Notes under the pieces: generated by a model
What the model was told of the DNA's origin: nothing
Database searches by the model: none
Seen by the model: the letters and a program-made list of their open reading frames with translations, nothing else
Shown: in pieces, positions 26,209-35,736 of the stretch
Layout: each line of letters begins with the position of its first letter
How positions within the stretch are numbered: the first letter of the stretch is position 1
Made by a program: the position numbers and the translations under genes
Assembly: GCA_049890035.1 (NCBI GenBank)
Contig: JBMHCG010000043.1
Coordinates: 1-64,000, forward strand
Length of the DNA: 64,000 bases
Reading direction: 5' to 3'
From: UBA11891 sp049890035
GTDB taxonomy: Bacteria; Bacteroidota; Bacteroidia; Flavobacteriales; Flavobacteriaceae

Positions 26209-28734
26209 ATGAAATCTTCCCTCCTAGGAATTCTTTGTTTTCTCTTGACCGTTTCAGCATGGGGGCAAACAGCCAAATTCGTCAAAGGAAAACGTTATAC
26301 CATTGACAGTATCGAAGTTGTTGGACTCAAAACATACAATGCCAAAACCGTCATATCTTACAGTGGTTTACGAAAAGGGCAAGTAGTCCAAGTACCCGGA
26401 GAAGACATCAGCAATGTGATCAACAAATTATGGAAGCTAGAATTCTTTAGTGATATTAATTTCTATGTCACAAAAGTGGACGGCGACAAAATAACCTTGC
26501 AATTAGAAATCCAAGAACTGCCGACCCTCAGTGATGTAAAGATCATTGGCCTTCGCAAAGGTAAAACCGAAACCATTCTCAAGGAAACAGAGCTTACTGC
26601 AGGTAAAAAACTCTCTGAAAGTTTTTTGACCAATACCAAGAATTATATCGTAAATAAATATAAAAAGGAGGGCTACCTCAATACGAAAGTAACCCTCAAT
26701 ACACTGCCTGATGATTCGCTTCCCGATTCCAATAATTTGAAAATGGTCGTTAAAGTAGATCGGGGAGAACCTGTGAAAATTACGGCGATTGATTTTGTAG
26801 GAAACGATGTTTTTTCTGATACCAAACTTCGGAAGAAGCTCAAAAAGACCAAGAAAAAACTTCCCGGTCGATTTTGGAAAAAATCCAAATTCATTGCCAA
26901 AGAATTTGAAGGAGACAAACAAAACTTAATTGACTTCTATAAAGAAAAGGGATACCGGGATGCACGCATTCTAGGTGATACCGTTGTTTCACAGGACAAT
27001 GAAACCCTGGCTTTGGAATTGAAAATTCAAGAAGGAAATCGTTATTACTTTGGTGATATCAACTACTTGGGGAATTCTGCCTACACCAACGACCAACTCA
27101 ATCGGGTGCTCGGAATTGCCTCGGGTGACCCCTACAATGGTGTTTTACTCAAAGAACGTATTCAAGATGAAAAACCCGATGCCAACGATCTTTCCAACTT
27201 ATACCAAAACAACGGTTATTTATTTTCCAATATCAATGCAGTTGAAGTCAGTGCCGAAAACGATACGATAGACATGGAAATTCGTATTACAGAAGGAAAA
27301 TTGGCTCGCTTCAATAAAATTTCTGTTGTAGGAAATGACAAAACGAATGACCATGTTATCTTCCGTGAGCTTCGAACCAAACCTGGGGAACTATATAGTA
27401 AAGATAAAGTGGTAAGAACGGTTCGAGAACTTGGTCAATTAGGGTTTTTTGATGCGGAACAAATTTCTCCTAATTTCAAAAACGTAGACCCCAACAATGG
27501 AACAGTAGACATTGAATTTGGTTTGGTTGAAGCAGGAGCGAGTCAAATTGAATTGCAAGGGGGATATGGTGGTGGTGGATTTATCGGCACCCTAGGTTTG
27601 TCGTTCAATAATTTTTCTATGCGGAATTTATTCAACAAAAAAGCCTACCGACCACTACCCATGGGAGACGGACAAAGCTTGGCATTGCGTCTACAAGCAA
27701 GTCAATTTTACAGCACCTATAGCTTTAGTTTTTCTGAACCCTGGTTGGGAGGCAGACAACCGGTACAATTTTCCACTTCCCTCTCGCATACCAATCAATA
27801 CCGTTACGATTTTTTTACCCGTCAGGCAGATCGTAGTCAATCCTTTGAAATTTCCGGAGTATCCATCGGGTTGGCACGCCGACTTAAAGTTCCCGATGAC
27901 TTTTTTACCCTATCACAAGCCTTGGCATACCAATATTATAATTTAAACAACTATTTTACAGGTTTGTTTACTTTTGGAAATGGGGAGGCGCACAACCTGA
28001 CCTATACCGTTGCTCTGACTCGTAACAACACCTATACCAATCCCATCTTCCCGGTAGGAGGATCAACCTTTTCATTAAGTGCCAAATTCTCCCCCCCCTA
28101 TTCATTATTCAACGATGTTGACTATGCCAATCTGGAAGAGCAACCCGAATTCCAAGACCTACAAGGGAATGTCCTCAATGATAAAGTGGATCAAGAACGC
28201 TTTCGCTGGTTGGAATACTACAAAATAAAATTCAATGGTACTTGGTATACCACGCTGATTGATAAACTGGTGCTGAAGACACAAGCAGATTTTGGCTTCA
28301 TTGGTGCCTACAACCCCGATAGAGGTTATGTCCCTTTCGAAAGATTTTATTTAGGGGGAGACGGAATGGCCAACTTTGCCATGGACGGCCGAGAGAACAT
28401 AGCCCTTCGAGGTTATGAAAACCAGTCGCTTTCCAATCGTGATGGGTCTATCATCTACAACAAATTTTCACTCGAACTACGTTATCCCATAACCCTCAAA
28501 CCAACAGCTTCAATCTATGCGCTGTCCTTTCTTGAGTCTGGTAATGGTTACGACAGTTTCCGTGCATTCAATCCCTTTGAATCCAAACGGTCTGCGGGAG
28601 CAGGTGTACGCATATTTATGCCTGCTTTTGGATTGCTCGGTATTGACTTTGGCTATGGATTTGATAATGCCAATCCAAATAGCAGTGAACCCAATGGATG
28701 GGAAACACATTTTATCATTGGTCAAAACTTCTAA
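26209..28734 (+). CDS. bamA: Outer membrane protein assembly factor BamA
   Basis: 841 residues from ATG 26209 (MKSSLLGILCF, signal peptide ending SAWGQ); upstream in-frame starts lie inside uppS. Five POTRA domains can be followed from about residue 25 to 430 (for example YTIDSIEVVGLKTYNA, VKITAIDFVGNDVF, RYYFGDINYLGNS, RFNKISVVGND). The 16-strand Omp85 barrel follows, with a QGGYGGGGFIGT entry strand, GGDGMANFAMDGRENIALRG (lid-loop region) and a C-terminal strand ending in WETHFIIGQNF. It inserts beta-barrel proteins into the outer membrane. Confidence 0.97.
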   Translation: MKSSLLGILCFLLTVSAWGQTAKFVKGKRYTIDSIEVVGLKTYNAKTVISYSGLRKGQVVQVPGEDISNVINKLWKLEFFSDINFYVTKVDGDKITLQLEIQELPTLSDVKIIGLRKGKTETILKETELTAGKKLSESFLTNTKNYIVNKYKKEGYLNTKVTLNTLPDDSLPDSNNLKMVVKVDRGEPVKITAIDFVGNDVFSDTKLRKKLKKTKKKLPGRFWKKSKFIAKEFEGDKQNLIDFYKEKGYRDARILGDTVVSQDNETLALELKIQEGNRYYFGDINYLGNSAYTNDQLNRVLGIASGDPYNGVLLKERIQDEKPDANDLSNLYQNNGYLFSNINAVEVSAENDTIDMEIRITEGKLARFNKISVVGNDKTNDHVIFRELRTKPGELYSKDKVVRTVRELGQLGFFDAEQISPNFKNVDPNNGTVDIEFGLVEAGASQIELQGGYGGGGFIGTLGLSFNNFSMRNLFNKKAYRPLPMGDGQSLALRLQASQFYSTYSFSFSEPWLGGRQPVQFSTSLSHTNQYRYDFFTRQADRSQSFEISGVSIGLARRLKVPDDFFTLSQALAYQYYNLNNYFTGLFTFGNGEAHNLTYTVALTRNNTYTNPIFPVGGSTFSLSAKFSPPYSLFNDVDYANLEEQPEFQDLQGNVLNDKVDQERFRWLEYYKIKFNGTWYTTLIDKLVLKTQADFGFIGAYNPDRGYVPFERFYLGGDGMANFAMDGRENIALRGYENQSLSNRDGSIIYNKFSLELRYPITLKPTASIYALSFLESGNGYDSFRAFNPFESKRSAGAGVRIFMPAFGLLGIDFGYGFDNANPNSSEPNGWETHFIIGQNF

Positions 28735-28736
28735 AA

Positions 28737-28760
28737 TATAACGCGTGATTTTGCGTTATA
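28737..28760 (+). repeat. Inverted repeat between bamA and ompH
   Basis: TATAACGC (28737-28744) and GCGTTATA (28753-28760) form an 8-bp stem with an 8-nt loop. It starts 2 nt after the bamA stop codon, with no T-run, so it may be an mRNA 3'-stabilising hairpin rather than a terminator. Confidence 0.4.
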
Positions 28761-28782
28761 AGGGTACCATAAATTGTTTTAC

Positions 28783-29364
28783 ATGCGATTTTTCTATTCC
28801 ATAGTTGTTTTTTTACTACTCATGGTTACAACAAGCATCAATGCCCAGCGGGGTGTACGTGTCGGCTACATAGACATGGATGTCATTCTTCAAAATATTG
28901 ATGAATATAAAAAAGCATCGTTGTTACTTGATAAAAAAATTGAAGAATGGAAAAAGGAGATTGCAGTTAAAAAAATTGAACTGAAACAACTTCAAGATCA
29001 ACTCAATGCAGAACGTATCTTACTGACCCCCGAATTAATTGCCGATAGGGAATCTGAAATCAAAGATTTTGCAGAAGAAGTCGTTTCCTTGCAAGAAAAA
29101 CGCTTTGGACCCCGAGGGGATCGGATCAACCAACGCAATCGACTGCTTAAACCCATTCAAGATCAAGTTCTTACTGTAGTACAAAATATTGCCAAAGAAC
29201 GAAAATACGATTACATTTTTGATAGATCGGCTGATGTTGTTATGCTGTATTCTTCAAAAAATTACGATATTAGCGATCTGGTTCTAAAAAGAATTAATGC
29301 ACAGCAAAAAATGAAAGCCCGAAAGGAGAAGCTGAAAGCCATTAAAAACAAAATTGACAATTAG
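28783..29364 (+). CDS. OmpH/Skp-family periplasmic chaperone (first copy)
   Basis: 193 residues from ATG 28783 (MRFFYSIVVFLLL; a TTG nine nt earlier is possible). Signal peptide ends INAQ. The mature protein begins with the OmpH strand VRVGYIDMDVILQNI and continues in a long charged helical hairpin (residues 50-110), then YDYIFDRSADVVMLYSS, the family's final strand. Skp-like holdase for unfolded outer-membrane proteins. Together with the next gene it forms the usual bamA-ompH-ompH arrangement. The tail is very Lys-rich. Confidence 0.92.
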   Translation: MRFFYSIVVFLLLMVTTSINAQRGVRVGYIDMDVILQNIDEYKKASLLLDKKIEEWKKEIAVKKIELKQLQDQLNAERILLTPELIADRESEIKDFAEEVVSLQEKRFGPRGDRINQRNRLLKPIQDQVLTVVQNIAKERKYDYIFDRSADVVMLYSSKNYDISDLVLKRINAQQKMKARKEKLKAIKNKIDN

Positions 29365-29387
29365 ATACCCTATTTAATCCACACCCT

Positions 29388-29894
29388 ATGATGAAACGAA
29401 TGAAACATTTTTTAACACTTAGCCTGTTGTTATTGGCGTCTTTCGCTATGGCGCAATCGAAAGTAGCACATATCGAAGTGCAAAAGCTCATTAGCGAAAT
29501 GCCTGAAGTCATTGCGGCTCAAAAAGAAATTTCAGACCTAGAAAAAACGTATTCCACTGATTTGGAAAATTCGGTTAAGGAATACCAAACCAAAGCACAA
29601 ACCTATGCTGCGGACGCCGAAAACCAAACTGAAATTATCAATCAAAAACGCAGAACGGAATTAGAAGGCATCCAACAATCTTTGGAACAATTTCGTCAAC
29701 AAGCGGCCCAAGATTTGCAAAAAAAGCAGGTAGAAATGATGCGACCCCTGTATGAAAAAGCAAGAACAGCCATTGAAAAAGTCGCTGCTGCTCAAGGCTT
29801 TGATTACGTACTTGATTCTTCCGCCGGTGGAAGCGTGATCATGTCCAAAGGAACAGATCTAATGGCTGCTGTAAAAAAAGAGCTTGGTTTTTAA
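29388..29894 (+). CDS. OmpH/Skp-family periplasmic chaperone (second copy)
   Basis: 168 residues. Signal peptide to ASFAMAQ, then the Skp pattern: SKVAHIEVQKLISEMPEV, a coiled-coil tentacle rich in Gln/Glu/Lys (about 45-125), and FDYVLDSSAGGSVIMSKG near the end. Shorter than the first copy and lacking its Lys-rich tail. Likely forms a trimeric chaperone for barrel-protein clients of BamA. A strong terminator follows. Confidence 0.93.
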   Translation: MMKRMKHFLTLSLLLLASFAMAQSKVAHIEVQKLISEMPEVIAAQKEISDLEKTYSTDLENSVKEYQTKAQTYAADAENQTEIINQKRRTELEGIQQSLEQFRQQAAQDLQKKQVEMMRPLYEKARTAIEKVAAAQGFDYVLDSSAGGSVIMSKGTDLMAAVKKELGF

Positions 29895-29915
29895 AAACTC
29901 TCTCCAATGCATACT

Positions 29916-29955
29916 AAAAAAAACTGCTATTGTTTTCAGAAATAGCAGTTTTTTT
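29916..29955. terminator. Bidirectional terminator between ompH and the gamma carbonic anhydrase gene
   Basis: ACTGCTATT (29923-29931) pairs with AATAGCAGT (29941-29949), flanked by A- and T-runs that extend the stem. It serves convergent genes on both strands and touches the stop codon of the minus-strand gene. Confidence 0.85.
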
Positions 29956-30466
29956 ATTCCTTAAACCAAGAGGCATAGCGAACATAATTGATTGCGATCC
30001 GTTCTATTTCTCCTTCCAATAACTCCTTACTTGTCGGTTTTAAGAATTTAGCTGGTACGCCCGCATAAACACTCCCTGTTGGTATCATCGTGTTTTTAGG
30101 AACCACACTTCCTGCCGCAATAACACTACCGCTCCCGATAACACATCCATCCATAACGATACTTCCCATCCCTATTAAAACATTGTCTTCTATGGTGCAG
30201 CCATGTACCAAAGCATTGTGACCAATAGAAACATCGTTTCCAATATGAGTGGCGGATTTCTCAAATGTACCGTGAATCACAGCACCATCTTGGACATTTA
30301 CTCGATTTCCCAGCCGAATGGCATTGACATCCCCGCGAATGACTGCTTGAAACCAAACAGAACATTGATCCCCAATTATTACATCGCCGATGAGAGTGGC
30401 ATTATCTGCCATAAAACACTCGGATCCATAGCGTGGCGTGAAACCGCGGACTGATTTGATTAACAT
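29954..30466 (-). CDS. Gamma carbonic anhydrase family protein
   Basis: 170 residues. Left-handed beta-helix of hexapeptide repeats (for example ATLIGDVIIGDQCSVWFQAVIRGDVNAI, then VNVQDGAVIHGTFE). Zinc-ligand histidines fit VIHGTF, NDVSIGHNALVHGC. These PaaY/YrdA-like proteins are trimeric; some have carbonic anhydrase activity, others act as thioesterase helpers, so the enzymatic role is not fixed. It stands alone between a shared terminator and the divergent NifU-like gene. Confidence 0.9.
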   Translation of the reverse strand: MLIKSVRGFTPRYGSECFMADNATLIGDVIIGDQCSVWFQAVIRGDVNAIRLGNRVNVQDGAVIHGTFEKSATHIGNDVSIGHNALVHGCTIEDNVLIGMGSIVMDGCVIGSGSVIAAGSVVPKNTMIPTGSVYAGVPAKFLKPTSKELLEGEIERIAINYVRYASWFKE

Positions 30467-30626
30467 GATTTATTTTTAACTAAAACTAGTATATTTTCAG
30501 CAGATTGACCCTGTTCTTATGTTTCACCTCTTTTGTACCTTTACAGGCGTTGGCAGTAGCTAAAAAGACAAAAAAACTACCTGCCTTCTGGTTTAATGTA
30601 AAACAATCCAACACCTTTAGAAAAAA

Positions 30627-31517
30627 ATGAGTCACTACACAGTAAAAGGAAGATGTAAAAAAGGAAATGCAATGGCTCAATTTTCCATCGACCCTCCCCT
30701 ACCCTTACAAAAAAGCTTTTCGTTCCAAACTATTGATGAAGCCAAAGAAGCCCCTTTGGTGCAACAGCTTTTTTATTTACCCTTTGTCAAGGCGGTAGTT
30801 TTAGAAGCTAACACGATTAAAATCGAACGATTTCAAATTTTAGAATGGGAAGAAGTACTTTCAGAGGTTGCCGAACAAATTCAAAATTATTTAAATGAAG
30901 GAGGGGAAATTCTCTCAGATATACTGGCAAATAAGCTTGTGCCTGTAACGGTCTATGCAGAGCAAACCCCCAACCCCTCTGTAATGAAGTTTGTTGCTAA
31001 TAAATTGTTAGTTTCTGAACTACAAGAATACAAATCCATTGACGATACGACGGATGCTCCTCTGGCTCAAGCCTTGTTTCACTTCCCATTTGTCAAAGAA
31101 ATTTTTATTGATACACACTATATTTCAGTTACAAAATTTGAGATAGCAACTTGGGAATCCATCACGATGGAACTCAGAGAATTCATTCGTAATTTCTTAT
31201 CAGAAGGCAAGAAGGTAGTCTTGGATTCCAAAAAAGAATCCTCATCCATAAAAGCGGCACCCGAAGTTGAAAGAACTGAAATTGAGACTAAAATCATCTC
31301 CATATTGGAAGAATACATCAAACCGGCTGTTGCTTCAGACGGGGGAAACATCGCATTCTCCCAATACGATACAGAAAATCAAATAGTCGAAGTAATTTTA
31401 CAGGGAGCCTGCAGCGGTTGTCCTTCTTCAACCTTCACCCTTAAAAACGGTATTGAAAACATGCTCAAAGAGATGCTCCCTGGACAGATTCGAAGTGTAG
31501 CAGCCATCAACGGCTAG
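30627..31517 (+). CDS. NifU-like iron-sulfur scaffold protein
   Basis: 296 residues: two N-terminal Nfu_N-type domains (about 10-95 and 105-200) and a C-terminal NifU domain (about 215-296) with Cys262 and Cys265 in ACSGCPSS, the Fe-S binding pair. Shared phrases between the two N-domains are DEAKEAPLVQQLFYLPFVK and DTTDAPLAQALFHFPFVKE. The second domain has the full TPNPSVMKFVANK motif; the first has lost it (CKKGNAMAQFSID). It would carry and deliver Fe-S clusters to apoproteins. ATG at 30672 is an alternative start. Confidence 0.9.
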   Translation: MSHYTVKGRCKKGNAMAQFSIDPPLPLQKSFSFQTIDEAKEAPLVQQLFYLPFVKAVVLEANTIKIERFQILEWEEVLSEVAEQIQNYLNEGGEILSDILANKLVPVTVYAEQTPNPSVMKFVANKLLVSELQEYKSIDDTTDAPLAQALFHFPFVKEIFIDTHYISVTKFEIATWESITMELREFIRNFLSEGKKVVLDSKKESSSIKAAPEVERTEIETKIISILEEYIKPAVASDGGNIAFSQYDTENQIVEVILQGACSGCPSSTFTLKNGIENMLKEMLPGQIRSVAAING

Positions 31518-31520
31518 ACA

Positions 31521-33557
31521 ATGGGAAAATCCAATGGCTTGGCTCGTGAAACGAGTCCCTATCTTCAACAACACGCTGACAATCCGGTCCATTGGCAGAC
31601 TTGGGAACAAACCGATTTTGAAGCCCTCCAAAAAGTCAATACACTTCTGATCATTAGTATCGGTTACGCTAGTTGCCATTGGTGTCATGTGATGGAAAGA
31701 GAATGCTTTGAATCTGAAGACGTGGCCGCTTTGATGAACCAACATTACCATGCCATCAAAATTGATAGAGAAGAACGACCTGATCTCGATCATATATATA
31801 TGCAGGCCTTACAGCTTCTTAGCGGTCAAGGTGGTTGGCCACTAAACATTGTTGCACTTCCAGACGGACGCCCGATCTGGGGAGCAACCTACCTACCCAA
31901 AGACCAATGGATGGCTTCGCTTCAAAAAATTGTCGATCTCCAACAAAAAACACCCAACTACTTAACTAATTATGCCGACCAATTCGAATCGGGTATGCTT
32001 GAAAATCAATCTCTTTTAATTAAAAAAAAAGAAGCGGTAAATAGGTTTTCCCTGACTTCCGTTCTTGATAAAATGGTAGTGGGAATCGATACGGTCTGGG
32101 GAGGCTATCAAGCACCCAAATTTCCCATGCCCGTTCTTTTGCGCTGTTTTTTACACGCGGGTATAGTGGAACAACACGCCCGTGCCTACGAACACGTTAA
32201 GCGTACCCTGGAAAAAATGGCTTTAGGAGGGATCTATGATCCTATTGATGGTGGATTTTGTCGTTATGCTGTTGATAGCCAATGGCACATTCCACACTTT
32301 GAAAAAATGGGGTACGACAACGGTCAATTGCTCACTGTTTACAGCGAAGCTTTTCGTCAATCACCACTGCCTATTTACAAAGCGTGTATGGAAGGTATTT
32401 TTCATTTCCTGCAATGCGAACTAAAAAACCCAGACGGGGGCTATTATTGTGCCTTAGACGCCGATAGCAAAAATCAACTGGGAGAAACCAAAGAAGGAGC
32501 CTACTATACTTGGAAAGAAAAAGAACTTCAAGATCTATTGGGCAAAGAATTTTTCCGCTTTAAAGAATTCTACAACATCAATAGTACAGGCCACTGGGAG
32601 AACGGCAACTACATTTTATTCGCAACAAAAACCCCAGAGAGCTTTGCGCGCGATCAAAAGTTAACACTGTCAGCATTTAATTCACTAAAAAAAGAGTGGC
32701 ACAAAAAACTGGCCTTGGAACGATCCAAGCGAAACAAACCGATGGTCGATACGAAAATTATCGCTAGTTGGAACGCACTTATCGCCACGGGGTTCTGCTC
32801 TGCCTATCGTGTTACCCAAGACTCAAAATTTGGTACGGCAGCTAAACAACAACTAGAGCTACTCCTTTCGGATTTTTTAGATTTAGAAGGTGTACTACAT
32901 CGTCAAAAAAATAAAGAAACAGTAGGTTTTTTAGAAGATTACGCACTTGTTATTCAAGCCCTTATTGAAGGCTATCAAACCTTTTTTAAATGGGATTATC
33001 TCCATCAAGCTTACGAACTATTTGAACAGTCAATGGTTCGTTTCGCATCCAATGAAAATCCTTTTTTTGGTTTTAAATCGCGCCATCAAAAAGACACTTT
33101 TATCAATCCCATAGAAGTAGAAGATAATGTGATTCCTTCTTCCAATGCAGTAATGACAGAAAACCAATGGCTGTTGGGACGTTATTTTGATCGAATTGAT
33201 TGGGTGCATGCTGCCCAATCCCGTTTTCAGCAAATGCAACCACATATTGAACGTTTTCCACGAAGCTATGGCCATTGGATCTATTTGGGTATATTGATGC
33301 AACACAAAGGGATTGAACTGGTTATTACGGGACCGAATGCCAAAAAAGAAGCGAAGCAATTTTGGAAAGATTTTCCTGCTCATGGTATTATAGCCGTTGG
33401 AACCAATATGAAAGAAACAGCCACACTACCCTTGTTTAATAATCGTTTTGATCCGATGGCGACACAATTTTTTGTTTGCCAACAGGCAAGCTGTCAGCTA
33501 CCCACTCGGCAAATGCAACGAGCAAAAGATCTGATTCGTTCCCTAACTATTTCTTAG
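31521..33557 (+). CDS. Thioredoxin-domain protein, YyaL/DUF255 family
   Basis: 678 residues, the family's normal length. The N-terminal thioredoxin-like domain (about 1-165) has CHWC at 52-55 within GYASCHWCHVMERECF; the rest is an (alpha/alpha)6-type barrel resembling N-acylglucosamine epimerases (GGIYDPIDGGFCRYAVD, HFEKMGYDNGQLL, DGGYYCALDADS). Related to mammalian SPATA20. Function is not established. It starts 3 nt after the NifU-like gene, which hints at a redox or Fe-S link. Its last 11 nt overlap the convergent tsaB. Confidence 0.92.
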   Translation: MGKSNGLARETSPYLQQHADNPVHWQTWEQTDFEALQKVNTLLIISIGYASCHWCHVMERECFESEDVAALMNQHYHAIKIDREERPDLDHIYMQALQLLSGQGGWPLNIVALPDGRPIWGATYLPKDQWMASLQKIVDLQQKTPNYLTNYADQFESGMLENQSLLIKKKEAVNRFSLTSVLDKMVVGIDTVWGGYQAPKFPMPVLLRCFLHAGIVEQHARAYEHVKRTLEKMALGGIYDPIDGGFCRYAVDSQWHIPHFEKMGYDNGQLLTVYSEAFRQSPLPIYKACMEGIFHFLQCELKNPDGGYYCALDADSKNQLGETKEGAYYTWKEKELQDLLGKEFFRFKEFYNINSTGHWENGNYILFATKTPESFARDQKLTLSAFNSLKKEWHKKLALERSKRNKPMVDTKIIASWNALIATGFCSAYRVTQDSKFGTAAKQQLELLLSDFLDLEGVLHRQKNKETVGFLEDYALVIQALIEGYQTFFKWDYLHQAYELFEQSMVRFASNENPFFGFKSRHQKDTFINPIEVEDNVIPSSNAVMTENQWLLGRYFDRIDWVHAAQSRFQQMQPHIERFPRSYGHWIYLGILMQHKGIELVITGPNAKKEAKQFWKDFPAHGIIAVGTNMKETATLPLFNNRFDPMATQFFVCQQASCQLPTRQMQRAKDLIRSLTIS

Positions 33558-34230
33558 GCGGAGTGGTGTAAAACTCCTTCAAATAAAAGGGTTCAAAATA
33601 GGCCAAGTCCTCAAAGATTTGATTTTGATACCTTTTTGTTCCCAAAGTGATCATATGTTTCACGGAGGGTTCCTTGATGGTCGATACATATTGGGCATTG
33701 GAATGTGTATTCAGGGGTTGCCATTTTTCTTGTCCATCACCGATAAAATAACATGCTTTTTCATCCAAATAGGGTGCGTATGAGTTGGAATCCAATACGG
33801 CCGCCCAAGGGTCTTGAACAAGATTTCCCAACGGATCATAAACAGCAGTGTAAACTTCCATCCGTCGGGCATCGATCTGGGGGATGATATAGGCATCTTT
33901 GGAGACAACTTCCTTAGCAGCACACGCCAAAGTCTCAAGACTGCTTATTGACAATAATGGTATGTCTAGGGCATAACACAATCCTTTGGCCGCCGCAACC
34001 CCAATACGAAGTCCGGTATACGAACCTGGACCTTTTCCGACAACAACGCCTTGGAGGTTGTTCTTTTGTAATTGAGCAGTGGCGAGTACCTCATTGATAA
34101 AAACATGAAGTTTCTCAGCGTGACTAAACGAGGCTTTGTTCAATTCTTGAAGAGAAAGCAAGTTCCCATTATTGCTGATTCCAACAGAACAATTTTTACT
34201 GGAAGTTTCAATAAAAAGTAAGTGTGCCAT
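33547..34230 (-). CDS. tsaB: tRNA threonylcarbamoyladenosine biosynthesis protein TsaB
   Basis: 227 residues from ATG 34230 (MAHLLFIETSSKNCSVGIS), the family start; an earlier in-frame ATG lies inside the terminator hairpin. ASKHA-fold partner of TsaD in t6A37 modification of ANN-decoding tRNAs. Motifs: ETSSKNCSV, LQGVVVGKGPGSYTGLRIGVAAAKGLCYAL and PQIDARRMEVYTAVYD. A -7 box ends 4 nt before the ATG. The gene is isolated from tolC upstream by a terminator. Confidence 0.94.
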   Translation of the reverse strand: MAHLLFIETSSKNCSVGISNNGNLLSLQELNKASFSHAEKLHVFINEVLATAQLQKNNLQGVVVGKGPGSYTGLRIGVAAAKGLCYALDIPLLSISSLETLACAAKEVVSKDAYIIPQIDARRMEVYTAVYDPLGNLVQDPWAAVLDSNSYAPYLDEKACYFIGDGQEKWQPLNTHSNAQYVSTIKEPSVKHMITLGTKRYQNQIFEDLAYFEPFYLKEFYTTPPKK

Positions 34231-34234
34231 GATG

Positions 34235-34242
34235 CAAAAATA
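34235..34242 (-). promoter_or_regulatory. -7 box TATTTTTG of tsaB inside the tolC terminator T-tract
   Basis: Minus-strand TATTTTTG, made by the T-run that follows the tolC terminator hairpin, 4 nt before the tsaB ATG. The arrangement is the same as at pth. Confidence 0.55.
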
Positions 34243-34265
34243 AAAACCCATGCCGAGACATGGGT
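34243..34265 (-). terminator. Intrinsic terminator of the efflux operon
   Basis: ACCCATG (34246-34252) pairs with CATGGGT (34259-34265) around a 6-nt loop; on the minus strand a T-run follows. Confidence 0.75.
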
Positions 34266-34293
34266 ATATGGTGTGGATATTATTTGATGGAGA

Positions 34294-35721
34294 TCAGTTT
34301 ATTTCCAGGGGCAATCCGAAATAAAATTCGATGACCTTAAGTTTGAATACATAGTCGAACTTGGCCCGTATGGCGTCCGATACCGCAGCCTCATAGCGTT
34401 GTTTGGCTTGCACATAATCAAAAGAATTCATGGCTCCTGCTTCAAAACGAACGAATGCATCCTCGGCTGCACGTCGCGTAGCATGCTCTGTTTTCATCGC
34501 TGCTTCATAGAATGTATAGGCTCCCTTAGAGTCGTTGAACGCCTGATTAACAGCGGTTTCAAGATCGAGTTGTTGCTGGGAAAAAACATTCTGTGAGCGT
34601 TCCAAATTGACCCGAGAGCGTTTGACGGCATTGCTGAGTGTTTGGCCATTGAAAACTGGTATGTTGAGTTGAAGACCAAAATTATGCCCGTCATAGAGAC
34701 TGAATTGATCGGCAAAAGATAAGGGTGGAGCGATAGCGGTGTCCTCAAATTCGCGCACCACTAACTGACCCGATTCTTCTACAAACCCAATGGGTGCAGT
34801 GCTAAAAGTACCCGCTCCAACCAATCGATCGTCATACGTAATCCGGGTGCTGTATTGATAAAATCCTGTTAAACGCGGATACAAGGCACCTTTGGCAATG
34901 TCCAAGTCTTTTTGGGCAATTTCTATACTGGTTTCTGCTAGTTTGATATCATTGCGAAGTGTTATTGCTTTTTCAAAAATCTCTTTTGGATTCTTCTGCA
35001 ATATTTCTGGGAAAGGCACAGAAAAGTCTTCCAACTCGATTTCAAAGTTTTCATAATCGGTAATCAAAAGCAATTGTGCTAAATTGATTTTTCCCAGACG
35101 ATAATTATTCTGTGCTTGGACAAGGCTTTGTTCTCGTGTGGCCAAATTGGCTTCCAATTCAAATAAGTCCCTTGGCGTGAGTACCCCGGCGGCTACCAAT
35201 TCTTTGGTACGCTGCAATTCCAATTGGGTTGTTACAATTTGTTTTTCTTGTACACTCAGAATCTCCTTGTTTAAAACGACTTGCAAATAGGCACTGGCCA
35301 CAAACAAACTGACATCATCGGCCATGTCTGCCAAACGGTACTGCTGCGCCAATAGGTTCAATTGGGCACGGCGGTATTGATTCATGTTCTGAAGCCCATT
35401 AAATATGTCTACCCCCAAATTTCCACCAAAAGAAGAGAATTGTGTGGTTAAGTTTTCAAATAGTCCCGTCGTGATATTCTGGTTCAAACCATTGTTCCAA
35501 AAATGGGAGGCTGAAAGGTTGACGGTTGGCAAAAAATTCCCAAAGGCATTTTTCTGATCGATTCCTGCGTTGATAACATCGAGTTCGGATTGTTTTATAC
35601 TGATGTTTTTCTCCAAGGCAAGATTGACACATTCAACAAGAGATAAAGGTTTGTCTTGAGCAAAAAGGGAGCTTGTTCCTATTAGAAAGGCCCCTATATA
35701 AGTGATATATATTTTATTCAT
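34294..35721 (-). CDS. TolC-family outer-membrane efflux protein
   Basis: 475 residues. Signal peptide ends SLFAQ. Two OEP repeats: long helices and short barrel strands (first from LSLVECVNLALEKNISIKQSEL, second from ITLRNDIKLAETSIEIAQKDLDIAKGALYPRL). The internal homology and length are typical of TolC trimers. Last gene of the five-gene operon ATPase-permease-permease-adaptor-TolC, so it is the exit duct of that pump. Confidence 0.93.
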   Translation of the reverse strand: MNKIYITYIGAFLIGTSSLFAQDKPLSLVECVNLALEKNISIKQSELDVINAGIDQKNAFGNFLPTVNLSASHFWNNGLNQNITTGLFENLTTQFSSFGGNLGVDIFNGLQNMNQYRRAQLNLLAQQYRLADMADDVSLFVASAYLQVVLNKEILSVQEKQIVTTQLELQRTKELVAAGVLTPRDLFELEANLATREQSLVQAQNNYRLGKINLAQLLLITDYENFEIELEDFSVPFPEILQKNPKEIFEKAITLRNDIKLAETSIEIAQKDLDIAKGALYPRLTGFYQYSTRITYDDRLVGAGTFSTAPIGFVEESGQLVVREFEDTAIAPPLSFADQFSLYDGHNFGLQLNIPVFNGQTLSNAVKRSRVNLERSQNVFSQQQLDLETAVNQAFNDSKGAYTFYEAAMKTEHATRRAAEDAFVRFEAGAMNSFDYVQAKQRYEAAVSDAIRAKFDYVFKLKVIEFYFGLPLEIN

Positions 35722-35736
35722 AACGTAAGCTAGGGC

